A stretch of 64,000 bases of DNA from Lineus longissimus (taxonomy: Eukaryota; Nemertea; Pilidiophora; Heteronemertea; Lineidae), in contig NC_088309.1 of NCBI RefSeq assembly GCF_910592395.1, positions 3,660,501 to 3,724,500 of the forward strand, written 5' to 3'. Shown here one piece after another: positions 24,756-35,700 of this stretch. Every line of letters begins with the position of its first letter. Position 1 is the first letter of the stretch. A program made the position numbers and the translations under genes. The notes below the pieces were generated by a model. It did no database searches. It saw only the letters and a program-made list of their open reading frames with translations, and was not told the origin of the DNA.

Positions 24756-24873
24756 CCTAGGATGTTTTCGTCAACGCGAAAGCCTATCCCTTTTTTGACA
24801 CTCAATCGGGAGGTCGAACAATGGGATAGGCTTTCACGATGGCGTTTCGGGGGACTTGCGAAAACTCCCTAGG
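24756..24873. mobile_element. Palindromic MITE-like unit, 118 bp
   Basis: Outer ends CCTAGGATGTTTTCGT and GCGAAAACTCCCTAGG, and inner arms GAAAGCCTATCCC and GGGATAGGCTTTC, are inverted around a centre of about 30 bp. The whole unit could fold into an interrupted hairpin. No coding capacity. The size and structure fit a foldback or MITE-type element; no clear target-site duplication is seen. Confidence 0.7.
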
Positions 24874-25133
24874 ACCACGCCGATGTCCTGTTTTGTGTTT
24901 CGGACCGACAGTATACGTGTAGTGGAGTCAAACATGTCAGATGGTATCTTTCTTTCGACAAGTCATCCGTTCGATCTCCTGGACTGGTAGATCGCTGCAT
25001 GTATTACTCCAATTGAGGAATAGCGGATTCCAAATGGTGGCCTTGGCCGTTGGCAGTCAAGGAACGACGTAGTTACGGAACTGCCGGAGGAGTGTACTTG
25101 AAAACATCTGTATCTAATACCAGGTCAAAAATG

Positions 25134-25195
25134 AATTGGCTTTGTTTGCTATATAGAATAAACTAATTGGCTTTGTCTGCTATATAAAATAAACT
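25134..25195. repeat. 31-bp tandem duplication
   Basis: Two copies beginning AATTGGCTTTGT start at 25,134 and 25,165, with two or three differences. It lies just beyond the 3' end of the receptor gene at 25,450. Confidence 0.9.
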
Positions 25196-25306
25196 AAGTG
25201 ATACCAAAATATCTTATACAAGGCTTTTTAAGGTTGTATTGGAAATATGTACCTCTTGCTTTTTTTTGCTCGGGCTACTGCTACAGTTTACATTATAGTA
25301 TCCAGC

Positions 25307-25312
25307 TTTATT
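25307..25312 (-). terminator. Poly(A) signal of the GPCR gene
   Basis: AATAAA on the minus strand, about 140 bp after the receptor stop codon. It is the nearest canonical hexamer, so it probably sets the 3' end of that transcript. Confidence 0.5.
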
Positions 25313-25449
25313 GAAGAGCGATTTTTTTTGAAGATCATGTATCATTAAAATGCAGCGGCTCTGTTGGAATGGAAGCCTCCTTTAGCGACAAACTACCATT
25401 TCACTAAACTGTTGGTTATTGGTTTTGCTGGTGCATATTCTCATTGGAT

Positions 25450-26613
25450 TCATAACGTAGTCTCGGATAGTCTAACTGTTGAGCTCATATCAGCGCCTAT
25501 ATCTACTCGGTTCGACTGACCAAACACCATCCATTTCAAAGTTCGACGAAAGCCATTTCCGGTTAAAAAATAGATGTAGAAGTTGACGCATGAGTTTAAG
25601 GTTGAAAACATATAAGATAAGTGAAGTAGACCAGTCGCTGTTTTTGATACCATCTGAAGTAACCTTTGTCCATTTACTAGTCCCTCGACGAAGGCACAGA
25701 GTTCCAAAACATTCATTACTACAGCAGGGAGTTCCAGGATGGTGAAGACACAGCAAACTGCCACGACTCTCTTTGTAATGGCATCGTAACTTGCCTGTCG
25801 CTTTTTGTGACGATTGTTGCTACGATTTCCTCTTTTAATCGCTTTGATCAATTGGTAATTTAGAACAAGGATAGTTGTCAGTGGAATGATGAACACCAGA
25901 AGAATGTAAAGAATAACTTTGTACAAAGTATTGAAATATTGGTTATTTCCTAATGCGGTGGAAACTGCGACTGGCACCGACTCTTTCAAGCATGGATCAT
26001 ACATCATCAGCGTTTTAAATAACAAACATTTCGGCATGTTGTAAACAAACGAACTTAAGCAGATACATCCAACAACAATCTTTGCGTTTCTGACTTTGCA
26101 CCACGTCCTGGCTCTATGAGGACGACAGACTGCGATGAATCGTTCAACAGTTACACACACCACCACGTACACTGAAATAACTTTGGTAAACCACAGCAAA
26201 GCCCACGAAAAACTTTTCGTCTTTTCGAAAAGTTTGAAATACGGGAGGAGTCTTCCAGTAAAGACATACACACTGCTGAATGAGAAGTATAACAAGTAAA
26301 TGATAAGGACGGCGTTATCCGCAACTGCTAAGGCCTTCAGAAAAACTGTGGTGGAAGTTGGTCTCATTTCTTTACTTAAAACGACAAACGAAAGACAGTT
26401 TCCTACGAATCCGAACACTGCTAGTACGGGCATCACGTAAACTTTCGTGATGTAGGATATCCATAATATCGCATCCATTTCTATGAGTTTCGGATAAATA
26501 CAGGTCGAACTGTTGAACACCTCGTTGGCAATAGAAGACGGTAAGTCATCCATGGATGGTTTTTCATCCATGGTGATGGTAAGACGATCAAGATAAGGAA
26601 GAGGAGACGTCAT
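25450..26613 (-). CDS. Rhodopsin-class GPCR, probably neuropeptide receptor
   Basis: An intact single-exon frame of 387 residues with seven hydrophobic segments. Helix 1 has GN at 71-72. Helix 2 has LAVADN with Asp99. Helix 3 ends in ERF (147-149) in place of DRY. Helix 7 has NSCVNFYIY at 330-338, an NPxxY variant without Pro. The third intracellular loop is short and basic (KRGNRSNNRHKKRQ), and helix 6 lacks the usual FxxCW tryptophan. NSS at 34-36 is a glycosylation site. The helix 7 form and ERF motif resemble FMRFamide-type and related invertebrate peptide receptors, but the ligand cannot be read from sequence. An in-frame Met at residue 15 is an alternative start. It should sit in the plasma membrane and couple to G proteins. 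Confidence 0.85.
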   Translation of the reverse strand: MTSPLPYLDRLTITMDEKPSMDDLPSSIANEVFNSSTCIYPKLIEMDAILWISYITKVYVMPVLAVFGFVGNCLSFVVLSKEMRPTSTTVFLKALAVADNAVLIIYLLYFSFSSVYVFTGRLLPYFKLFEKTKSFSWALLWFTKVISVYVVVCVTVERFIAVCRPHRARTWCKVRNAKIVVGCICLSSFVYNMPKCLLFKTLMMYDPCLKESVPVAVSTALGNNQYFNTLYKVILYILLVFIIPLTTILVLNYQLIKAIKRGNRSNNRHKKRQASYDAITKRVVAVCCVFTILELPAVVMNVLELCAFVEGLVNGQRLLQMVSKTATGLLHLSYMFSTLNSCVNFYIYFLTGNGFRRTLKWMVFGQSNRVDIGADMSSTVRLSETTL

Positions 26614-28671
26614 AGCTCAAATGTATGCAAGGTTGATGGTACTGTTGATAACTCCTGGTTACGCTTCCATCCAGAGAGGTAAATTTCGTTTGTCAGAAAA
26701 CATATCCATTCCTCGTTATGAAGGTTTTACCTGAAAACGAATTTCGGCAGATTTAAAATAAGCAGATCCAGTTTGAGTCACGACTGACAAAATATTGGGA
26801 AATCCTGATTCAGAGAAAATCACTGAGGGTTGGAAGAGTGCTCCGAAATTATTTCGACGAAGAGCGCATCGGCTGATAGAATAAAAGTATCCAAAAGTAT
26901 TAATCAACGTTTATTCTGATCGGCATATCGATTCACCCGAGGAAGAATTGCGGCAAAATTGTTAACATCAACGTGCAGTGGGAGGGATGCCTAAAAGGTT
27001 CCACCCATGAAAGAAATCGACCAACAGGTGAAATATCCATCCGAGAGATAATGACTAAATTGCAGACAAAATTGGTCTAGAATAGAATCCGATCTGTGTG
27101 AAGAAGATTTTTAAAGGTTTGACAGAGTTAAAATCGATACACATGCGTAGTCGAAGAATTTCATCCAAGTGTGAGCATTGCCGGGGAAATTTGATGAAAC
27201 GATTTAAAATTGTTCTGACGTGCGAAAGTTTCACCAAACAGCAACATTCGGCGAAGTCAAAATCAGCAGATCTTACCGAGAGAAGTTTGACGAAGTGTGT
27301 TGAACTGATAAGTATTCAGAGGACGTTAGTCAGCGATTTCAGTCAAAAGGGATTTCGCAGCTAATAGAATCATATCCTAATGACAGAGGTTTTATCTGAT
27401 ATATATCAAAGTTCGACGAAGTAAGTTGAAATCAACATGCAGAGGAAGAAACAGCGACTCAGACGATATTAATGAACAGATCATTCACTGAATTACAAAA
27501 ATGTATACTGGTATATCATTCATGAGTGAATATCATCGACGAGGGTTCCATGTCCAATTAAAATACCAGTTCGGATATGATTTGATGCCTATATCCCATT
27601 TGAGCAACAGAAGAACAATTCACGATTATACTTCTCGACAGAGTTGAAAGCAATGGAAGAATGATTGTTTTCCACGGACAAGAGATTTTTACAATTTACC
27701 TTCTCGATTTCAACGGAACACTTTGCGCTAGATTAGATATGAATTCCACATCCACGCATAATATAATATATATTATATCCTTTGAAAGTATATATGTATG
27801 ATACGAGTTGGTCGACTCCCCGAATCCGATCTGAGATAGGGTCCACCTAATGACTTTTGGGAGGCAGCACTCCAAATGACAATATCCCTCGCGTCAGGAT
27901 CATGGTACCAGCGATGTCCTGACTGTCGCTGCTGACTGGATTGAATTCATTCAACTCTCCTTGTTATATTGAACGACACCGAGCGTCGTGAGTTGCACGT
28001 CGCTTAGCGACCGTCTGCCAAGCCTTAAAGAGCTAGTAGTGGTAAAATCAGAAATATTTGGCCTGCGGGAGTTGCATCACAATATCTTTCAATGTTGCAC
28101 AATGAGGAACATACGATGTTTGTGAAGCACCGTGCATGAAGCCGTCCACCGAACTTATAAGGCTGATGATCATTTTGTCTTAAGGTATAACGCGTAGGCA
28201 GCCTAAGCCTGATTTTAAAAGCAGTTTCACATAATCGACCGCAAAGCATGCAGCCACAGAATACCGGTGTAAAAGAAAAACGCCCTTCAATGAAGTGTCC
28301 GGTGGTCAACGGATTCTATTATGCGCTATTGATCTTTGAGGCACTGCAGCTCATGGTCTCTGTCACCATACAATGTGGAATGACACTTTTCCAGGGTTGA
28401 GAACGGGAAATTTGTTGTTATGACATCAATGGCCCGCCGTTATACAATGGTACAGCCGATGGCGATGCCTGCAAGTGGTAAGTAATGTGCACCACTGTTG
28501 CCCACATCAGCCATTAACGCCGAGGAAAATCATTAGATAGAGAGTCAAGGCATAGTTGGCCTCAAGAATAAATATAGTCTGTACTATCTGTAATGGTTTC
28601 TGCATGCCTCTTGGCGCCTGGTGTAGATAATAGAAACCACTATGAGTTCTGTATCCATCACAACTACACGA
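26614..28671. other. Upstream region of the GPCR gene, non-coding
   Basis: No supported gene. Between about 27,110 and 27,660 loosely similar segments recur (TTGACAGAGTTAAAATCGAT, TTCGACGAAGTAAGTTGAAAT, TTTGACGAAGTGTGTTGAAC, CTCGACAGAGTTGAAAG), suggesting a diverged repeat. A minus-strand Cys-containing frame at 28,025-28,309 has no recognisable domain. Confidence 0.4.
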
Positions 28672-28769
28672 TTGGAAGAGGCTGCTTGAAAAAGATAATT
28701 GTTCTTTACGAGTGATGGGACTCCTTCACTCGTTAAGAACAAATAGCCTCAAACTGCCTCTTCCATATA
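28672..28769. repeat. Long imperfect hairpin
   Basis: GATTGGAAGAGGC is answered by GCCTCTTCCA. Inside, TTGTTCTTTACGAGTGA is answered by TCACTCGTTAAGAACAA across a loop of roughly eight bases. Short flanking CTACA / TGTAG may extend the pairing. It could be a small foldback element or a structured RNA; no gene lies next to it. Confidence 0.75.
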
Positions 28770-31722
28770 GCTCTGTAGTGTACTAGACTCCTAAGGCATC
28801 CAGCCACATTGTTATTGTAATTCATGTACATGTATTTGCAAAACCAACCAACGCATTTTATACGAGTTTTCCAAATGCTTTGCTTTAATCGTTGAGGGAA
28901 ACCAATCCTTTTAAGGCAGTACATCACATATTGTTTACGAACACTTCACATCCACCAGTTTGTCAGCAAACTTATCATACTCACCGTATACCTCAAGATT
29001 GGCGGAAGGTATTTTCGATTTGCAGCCTTTGAATGCGACATAATGTATTCGACCCTCTGGTGTTTCGGCGTTTGCGCACAATCGTCTTTTGGAAGAGAGT
29101 AATAATTATAGGCGCAGGTGTGGGCTATCAGGTGGCATTACCTGATCAAGTTTGACGCAAGCCCTGTAATCATGAGTACATACATGGCGAATACAAAAGG
29201 ATAAACAGACAGTATATTAGGACTTTCAGACCATGCACTGACTTGAAAAAAAATGATTACAACTTCCATTTGAATCTTTTATCCGATGACAAAGCCAAGA
29301 AGATGGAACGTTCAATGTCCGTCAGGGCATCAATCAATGTCTAATAACTTGCTTTTAAGGATATCATACAATCGGGTATTAAACTAAGTAACTATAGAAC
29401 AATCCGATGTACTTTTATGGCACACGTACCAAAGCCGCTTTGAATAAGGATGATTTAGTTGCTCTCGGCACGACGTGAACCAATCAAACTGGCTTAAGTT
29501 AAAAGCACTCAACGCCAACCGAAAGATTTAGCCTTTCTTTCTTCCAAAATAGATTCGATATACAGTCAGGAACATATTTTCTTGCAAATAATCATATTTT
29601 TAAAACAAAAATCGAATTTCAGTATAAGGAGGAAAACCCACCAATACTTTGACTTCCAAGAGGATGCCAGTCATTTTCAATAGACTCCGCCTCTCGATAT
29701 TTCAAACCCTTTTTGCCGTACATGTATGGGAGACACGACAGAGGAGTAAAAAAAGCCTGATCTCAGGATGACCTTTCTGGTAGACCAATAATAATTCTTC
29801 CCTATAGAGCGCAGCAGATCGAACCTATTATGATGGCCTAACCTTCTGATAGCTTGGCCGAGGATCACGACCACGCTGGTCCCAGATTCGCGAATGTCGT
29901 GGCGGCCTCCGTCTCGCTTTCGTTTGAGCTGAGTAACTCTAAAACAGTTTAGATTTTTAAATACATGTACATGTAGAGTCAATAAAATTGGCGGAGGTTA
30001 GTTTTCAAGAGTCAGGCAGATGTGATTTACGTTAACGTATAGGAGCTTGACCAAGGTAACGTCAACAGGATCTACGGTCACATCTTTAACGTGGCCTCCC
30101 GGTTCGGCGCCGTGGCTGTGGTAATATGGCGGTTCTGAACGCTTTTTGTTCTACAAGTACGTTCGGTTTTCTTGGTGGAGAGAGAAAAAAACGGTGTAAG
30201 GATAACTGGAGTTAATGCGCTTCTACAAAATATGCTGACGTTTAAATGATGTACGGCACCGGCAATTAGTAAATGCGGATGAGTAAACCTTATCTTTCCA
30301 TTATTTCCGCTCTCGTCCAAAAAAATGCCTACCGTGATCTTAGACATTCATGGCAATCACTAGCGAGGCAGAAATAAGCTTGCCACTAGTAAAAGTGGAT
30401 GAGTTTTCATAAAAAGGCGAAAAGGTAGTGGCCAGAACTCGAATTACGCGTGCCGTAATCCTCCAGACACGCGATCGTTGAAGCGTCTCACAAGAACCAC
30501 AGAGCCACACACGAAATAAAGCTAAGATTTCCCAGTATCCAATACCAAGATGTGCCTTCATAATTCTACTGACTGCAGCATCCTGAGTATCTCCCCTTGG
30601 GTATGAGATATAAATAACAATTATCTCAGGATGATTTCAGTGGACGGAAATACGGATATCGGGTATGACTTGAGCGACAAACGAATTTCCCTGGAGTCCG
30701 ATCACTCTGTGAGGAGATTGTCACCTGTACTTCCAGGGTCAGTTTGGAGAAAGTTGCTTCGTAATGAGAACCATAAGCTTGACCGGGGGCGTGGGATACA
30801 AATACTACAGCTTGTATTATACGGGCCTGTCTCTTAAGTACATAGCCTCACAGAGACAGAATCCAGTATCTGCGTTGTTGCTTACATTAGAACAACTTCT
30901 GCAAGAAAGATAACTGTTGATTACATGGCTGTCAATGATGTATACGTTAATACCTATCACGTCGTGTGGCTAATCGTGGTTGCGAAAAAGTGTCAAAAAC
31001 ATCATTGCCGGGTGTGATCAGTCGGCGATTGCGTCAGAGTCATCGTCCGCAGATCAGCGGATCGGCAGACCGCGCATGTCAAATTGCGTCGTGGTTAATA
31101 AGAAGAGTCGCTGACCAATTTGGTATGTTGACGTGGATCTGTTATAATTGGCCATGATTGATGATCAAACGTCTGACACTGCCTGCTCTCCATCAGATGG
31201 AGAAGAACATCAGAAGAAATATTTTCTTGGCAAAGTTAGGATTTAAATTGGTCCACCGGTTGGACCCTATCAAAGTGACCGTGTCAAACTAATATTTTTC
31301 TTTCGTGCTCCTTCACGGGAAAAAGACGCAACAGGACTACATTGTATTTTCTGACAGGATTAGATCATCCTCATCGCCCTTTAAGGTTGATTTAATAATT
31401 CCCTTTGGTTAGGATAATATTTATCATGTACTCAAAATGTGCCATGCTGTCACGCCGGATATTTAATTTCCTGATAATTATTCTTGAATTAAAGCTGATT
31501 ACCCCACAACAGCAAAAGAGCACTGCTTGAATAAATCGATGGCGCATCATTAAATATATCTTGCCTTTGCCAAAGACCAGGGCAGCAGGTCCCATTGGTG
31601 TTGTCAATGCACGCGGCAAAGGTTTTGAACTTCAAAAGAAGGTATGTATGCGTATGTGGTGGTAGTGGTATCATTGATTCCTCCTAGGCCAGTAAAGAGG
31701 GATTCACTACAGCCGCGCGGTA
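28770..31722. other. Intergenic DNA, no gene recognised
   Basis: Several open frames of 60-100 codons on both strands (for example 29,677-29,982 and 30,078-30,347 on minus, 30,631-30,837 on plus) show no identifiable domain, signal peptide or splice support. No RNA genes or strong repeats were seen. Confidence 0.4.
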
Positions 31723-31798
31723 TACAGGGTGGCCCAGAATTGGCCAAAATAATTCTATTGTGTATCCATTGCGGGAAATAACTCTGGGCCACCCTGTA
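31723..31798. mobile_element. 76-bp MITE-like unit, CAGGGTGGCCCAGA termini
   Basis: TA-CAGGGTGGCCCAGA at the left and TCTGGGCCACCCTG-TA at the right are perfect 14-bp inverted ends flanked by TA. The interior is only about 44 bp. The GGGTGGCCCA core matches the 7386-7774 element, so both probably use the same Tc1/mariner-type machinery supplied in trans. Confidence 0.85.
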
Positions 31799-31800
31799 GA

Positions 31801-31860
31801 GTGAACCCAGGACCCCTGGATTACAAGGCAATCAAAGCCCGACTGAGATCCGAGATCATT
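31801..31860 (-). repeat. tRNA-Thr-like SINE fragment
   Basis: On the minus strand the order is an anticodon-arm-like TGCCTTGTAATCCAGG, then GGTCCTGGGTTCACTC, a degenerate B box. This is the layout of a threonine tRNA (TGT) 3' half. The T-arm does not pair well and no acceptor stem follows, so it is a tRNA-derived SINE remnant and not a working tRNA. Confidence 0.6.
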
Positions 31861-31894
31861 TCGTACTAAACTGCTAGCTAGGCCTACATATGTC

Positions 31895-31935
31895 CCTGTA
31901 GACATGGTAGAGTGATGCCTTGTAATCCAGAAGCC
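31895..31935 (+). repeat. Second tRNA-Thr-like SINE fragment, inverted
   Basis: GGTAGAGTGATGCCTTGTAA followed by TCCAGAAG resembles the end of a D arm plus the anticodon arm of the same tRNA type as the minus-strand fragment at 31,801. Together they form an inverted pair (31,816-31,834 against 31,913-31,930) with one bulged base. Confidence 0.5.
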
Positions 31936-32239
31936 CATTACATACACAAATCAAACGATCTTCGAAAATCATGAGACCAAAGCTTTATTGCCGTTCTGAT
32001 AATTTTTGTAAGCCCTGATATGTCGTTCCGGTAAGTAGCGTGAGCCTTGCATGGTACTTCTGATTCTCCGCGACATGAAAACTTGCCGTTTCGATTTTGG
32101 CACACAAAATGCAGGATTTATAGAAAACTCTCCTTTCTTTTGTTAAAAAAGTTAGTTTACATTACTGATTAACCTGCAAAATTTGATGTTTGATTAGTGA
32201 TAATGAGAAACAAACGATGCAAATCCGCCAAACGTAACA

Positions 32240-32393
32240 TAGACTATAGAGGGAAAACAAAATCCACACCATGCAAACCAAGCCAAGGCCGGGCAAGGCC
32301 AATTAAGGTCCCAAGGGTGGCGCCGGGGCCGGGGATCGAACCCGGTACTTCCCACTTATGAGGCCATCACTCTATCGACTGAGCTAACGGGGA
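32240..32393 (-). repeat. tRNA-derived SINE
   Basis: On the minus strand TCCCCGTTAGCTCAGTCGAT carries an A box and GGGTTCGATCCCC is a perfect B box with a five-base T stem (CCGGG/CCCGG). An anticodon-like CTCATAA lies between, as in tRNA-Met. The anticodon stem does not pair, and no complement of the 5' acceptor strand follows the T arm, so this is not a functional tRNA. A body of about 80 bp continues (GCGCCACCCTTGGGACC and beyond). It was probably transcribed by RNA polymerase III when active, and lies about 320 bp upstream of the SKIC3 start codon. Confidence 0.75.
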
Positions 32394-32570
32394 TTTCTTT
32401 CCTGGGTGAGGCTCATAAGCCACCAATATACACAAACACCAGTCGGATCGAATGCATGGTGTACACAGAAATCAGTGTCCCTGAGGAAAATGTGTCCTAC
32501 CTAATTATTTTCGACGCAAGTTCTCCCCTTTCTATATAGTGACTCAGTGACTGGTATCTTGAAGTAAGCA

Positions 32571-32602
32571 CCCCCCCCCCCCCCCCCACACACACACGCA
32601 CA
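32571..32602. repeat. C17 tract and CA microsatellite
   Basis: Seventeen C followed by CA dinucleotides, about 110 bp before the first coding exon of SKIC3. It lies within that gene's promoter or first intron. Confidence 0.9.
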
Positions 32603-32711
32603 CTTGGCACCCACCTCTGTATTAATCAAGCGATAACGTTTCTATCCTTGTTTGGCCATACGTCCTCGGCAAATCACCAAATGGACCAACTTTTTTTTTC
32701 TTACAGAAGTC

Positions 32712-35700
32712 ATGGACAAGGAGGCTAAAGCTGCCTTGAAACAAGCCAGAGAAGCAATCAGAAGTAAAGAGTATAAAGAAGCATTGCAGCATTGCAAGGT
32801 GGGTCCAATCATTTTTCGTCCCAAATTACAGGTCTTGGCTACTGTCTGGAATTGAGAGACTGTACTGCCTTGGAGTTGGAAGATTTGACAGCCTTGTTGA
32901 CCAGATTACATGCCAATCAGGATTGCTTGGTTACTGAGTATTCAAATGATGGAAGCTATCAGGAAAGCTGTGAAGACCGGCTTAATGCAGTGGAAATATC
33001 ATTGACACTTTGACACTTGCGATTGTACATCAAAGCAGAAGTGTACTAAAATGTCTCACATGATTTTTTTTCATGACTAATGCTCATTTCTGTCGAAAAC
33101 ATTCTAACTTTTAGTTTCTGAACAATCTTTCCAGACTGTCTTGAAGCATGACAAGAACAACTACAATGCCTTTGTCTTCATCGGAGTGGCTGCAGAGGGG
33201 GTCGATGAGCATGACCAAGCTCTAAAGGCATATACTAAGGCAGCAGAGATCTCCCCTGAACAGGTCTTGGCTTGGCAAGGTCTGGCTGGATTTTACGAGA
33301 AACAAGACAAGAAAGAATACAAAGAACACCAAGTGACAGTGTATAAAAAACTCATAGAATTACAATCAAGGTATGTGTGAGGACAAGAGAGCTTTTATTC
33401 ATTGAAGTCATTCTCTACAATCTTCACACTTTCACAATAGTTTACAGCATACAGAATTCATGATACCCATTTGGCCATCACTTATTCTGTAGCATTCATC
33501 CTGTAAGTTGCAGAGTTGCATGAAATACTGTTCAGAGCGAATTCTTTCAAAAATGAAATGAAATATTCTTTACCTTTCCAGTGATCAGACGAAATGTTTT
33601 GAAAACAAACTAAAGATGGGACAGGCATATGAGGCCATGGACAGCTGTGAAGAGGTGACTATTGTAATATTTTCTTGGCCATGGATTCCACACATGTTGT
33701 CCTTGCAGTCCTTCATGATCTCTCATTGACTTGCTTACCGTGTTCTCCACAGCAAATGGTAGAGGACTCTGGCTTATCAAGTGTGCTGATGCTGTTTTTC
33801 TGAGCTTTGATGAAAGTTACTGATTAAGTTACCTGAGTCAGAGTGCATCTAGAGTTGTGATTTGATGATCATTTCTTATCTTTCATTTCCTCTCTACGTT
33901 TTATCCTGCAGTTATAATTCATATAAATATACAATTTTTGTGGCATGTTTTCAGGCCGTTTCAATCTATCAAGACTTGGTTGAGTCCAAACAGGATGATG
34001 ATGCCAAAAAAACAGTTTGGCAAAGACTGGTTGGTCTGTTAGAAAAGCAGAAGACTCTGTCACCAGGAAATACAGAACTGTTGGTGCAGGCATATGAAGT
34101 GGTGCTCATGCCAGGAAAAGCTGATGAAGACTTGGTGAAAACATGGATGAACTATATCAAATGTCTAGTCAAGGTTAGTGCCGTTTTCAATTTTATATTA
34201 CATCTTGAAAATGATCTCTGACCACATTAGTATGAGCATTGTTGATATCATCTTCTGTTTGTTTTCAGGGAAAGTGTGATGCTTCAAAGCTCCTGGCACG
34301 TTGTGAGGAGATGATTTCTGTTTATCCAGAAGAATCCTACCCTGTGGAAATATTACTCCTGATTAAACTGGATAGATACAAAGGTAAGGGACTAGTGACT
34401 GATGAACTTTGGGCAGTTGGCTTTTTCAAGTCTGGAATATAACTGAAAATATCTTTTGAGTAAACTGTATAAGTTTGTCACGGATAAGCAGAACAATCAG
34501 TGTGGCCAATTTAACCTGTTTTGTGGATAATATTAAATTGATAAGTTAATAGTCCCCCTTTCTTAGCCTAACAACTTGGTTCTTTGTTTTTGCAGCTGAA
34601 AACCAAACAGAAGAAGATTTCATAGAACTGAGTAAAAAACTTGAAAATTCCAAGCCCGATTCAGCAGTATTGAAGATAGTTCAAGGCTTTCTACACTTGC
34701 AAAGGAAGGAATACCTCCCAGCACAAGATCTACTACAAAACGGACTTAATGGCTTTCCACAATCTGTCATGGGTTGGTTGCTGCTAACAGAGACACAACT
34801 TCGCCTTCATGATCCAAGTGGTCTTGAGTTGAGCATGGAAAAAGTGCAAAAGGTTTCATCCAAGAAAGACTGCTTCTGCACTGTTGAGAAGGACAACCTG
34901 CTTCAAAGAAGTAGACTAAACTATGCCAATGTCTTCCTGGATGTTGGAGATAAGAAATCAGTGTCTGAAGCTATCAACCAATGTCAAAAGGTAAGTGCAG
35001 TGGGGCCCTAGCAACAGCACGTTCATGAAAGGAAGGACATCAAGTCATAAGGCATGGCATAAATTTCTTACCTGTCTGGCAAATGCAAAGTGTCGTGACC
35101 TTATTTACATCTCTCATGTATTGGCCTGTGCTGTGATGCTGTTGTCTGCTTAACTCTGAGTATTATTTCTCACATTATTTCAGCTACTTGATGAGAAGTT
35201 TGAGAAGGAGAATGTTTTTGTCTGCCTCGCTTATGGCTACCTCTTGAATGCTGACATCAGCCAAGCAAGGGAAATTGTCAACAAGTTGGCCAGTTCCAAG
35301 TCTGCATCAGTTGTGGCCCTACAAGGATGGTTACTGTTTAATACAGACATTTATGATGAAGCAATCCAATGGTGAGCTGTGGCAAGGATCTGTGGCAAGA
35401 ATCAAGGGTGAACCCAGCAATTATCGGTTTAACCTGCAGAAAAGGGATATTTTTCTTGCACACAGTACAATTATAATTGCATAGTATAGCATGCCCATTA
35501 ATCTGAATACCAGGTGGACTGAGTATGGCCTTAGACGGAGACTGGCACATCATTTTCAGAAAATAAAAATCGGGAAATCAACAGCAAATTCTTCCTGCCA
35601 TAGAACCTTTCTGAAACTTTGACTGCAATTGATTCTGTTCGTGTAATTTCAGTGTTCAAAATGCCATCGATCTTGATGGAAAAAATGGGTACTATCACTA

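Noticed and set aside
32313-32393. Functional tRNA-Met gene on the minus strand
   Set aside because: A and B boxes are good, but the anticodon stem and the acceptor stem do not pair, and a SINE-like body follows.
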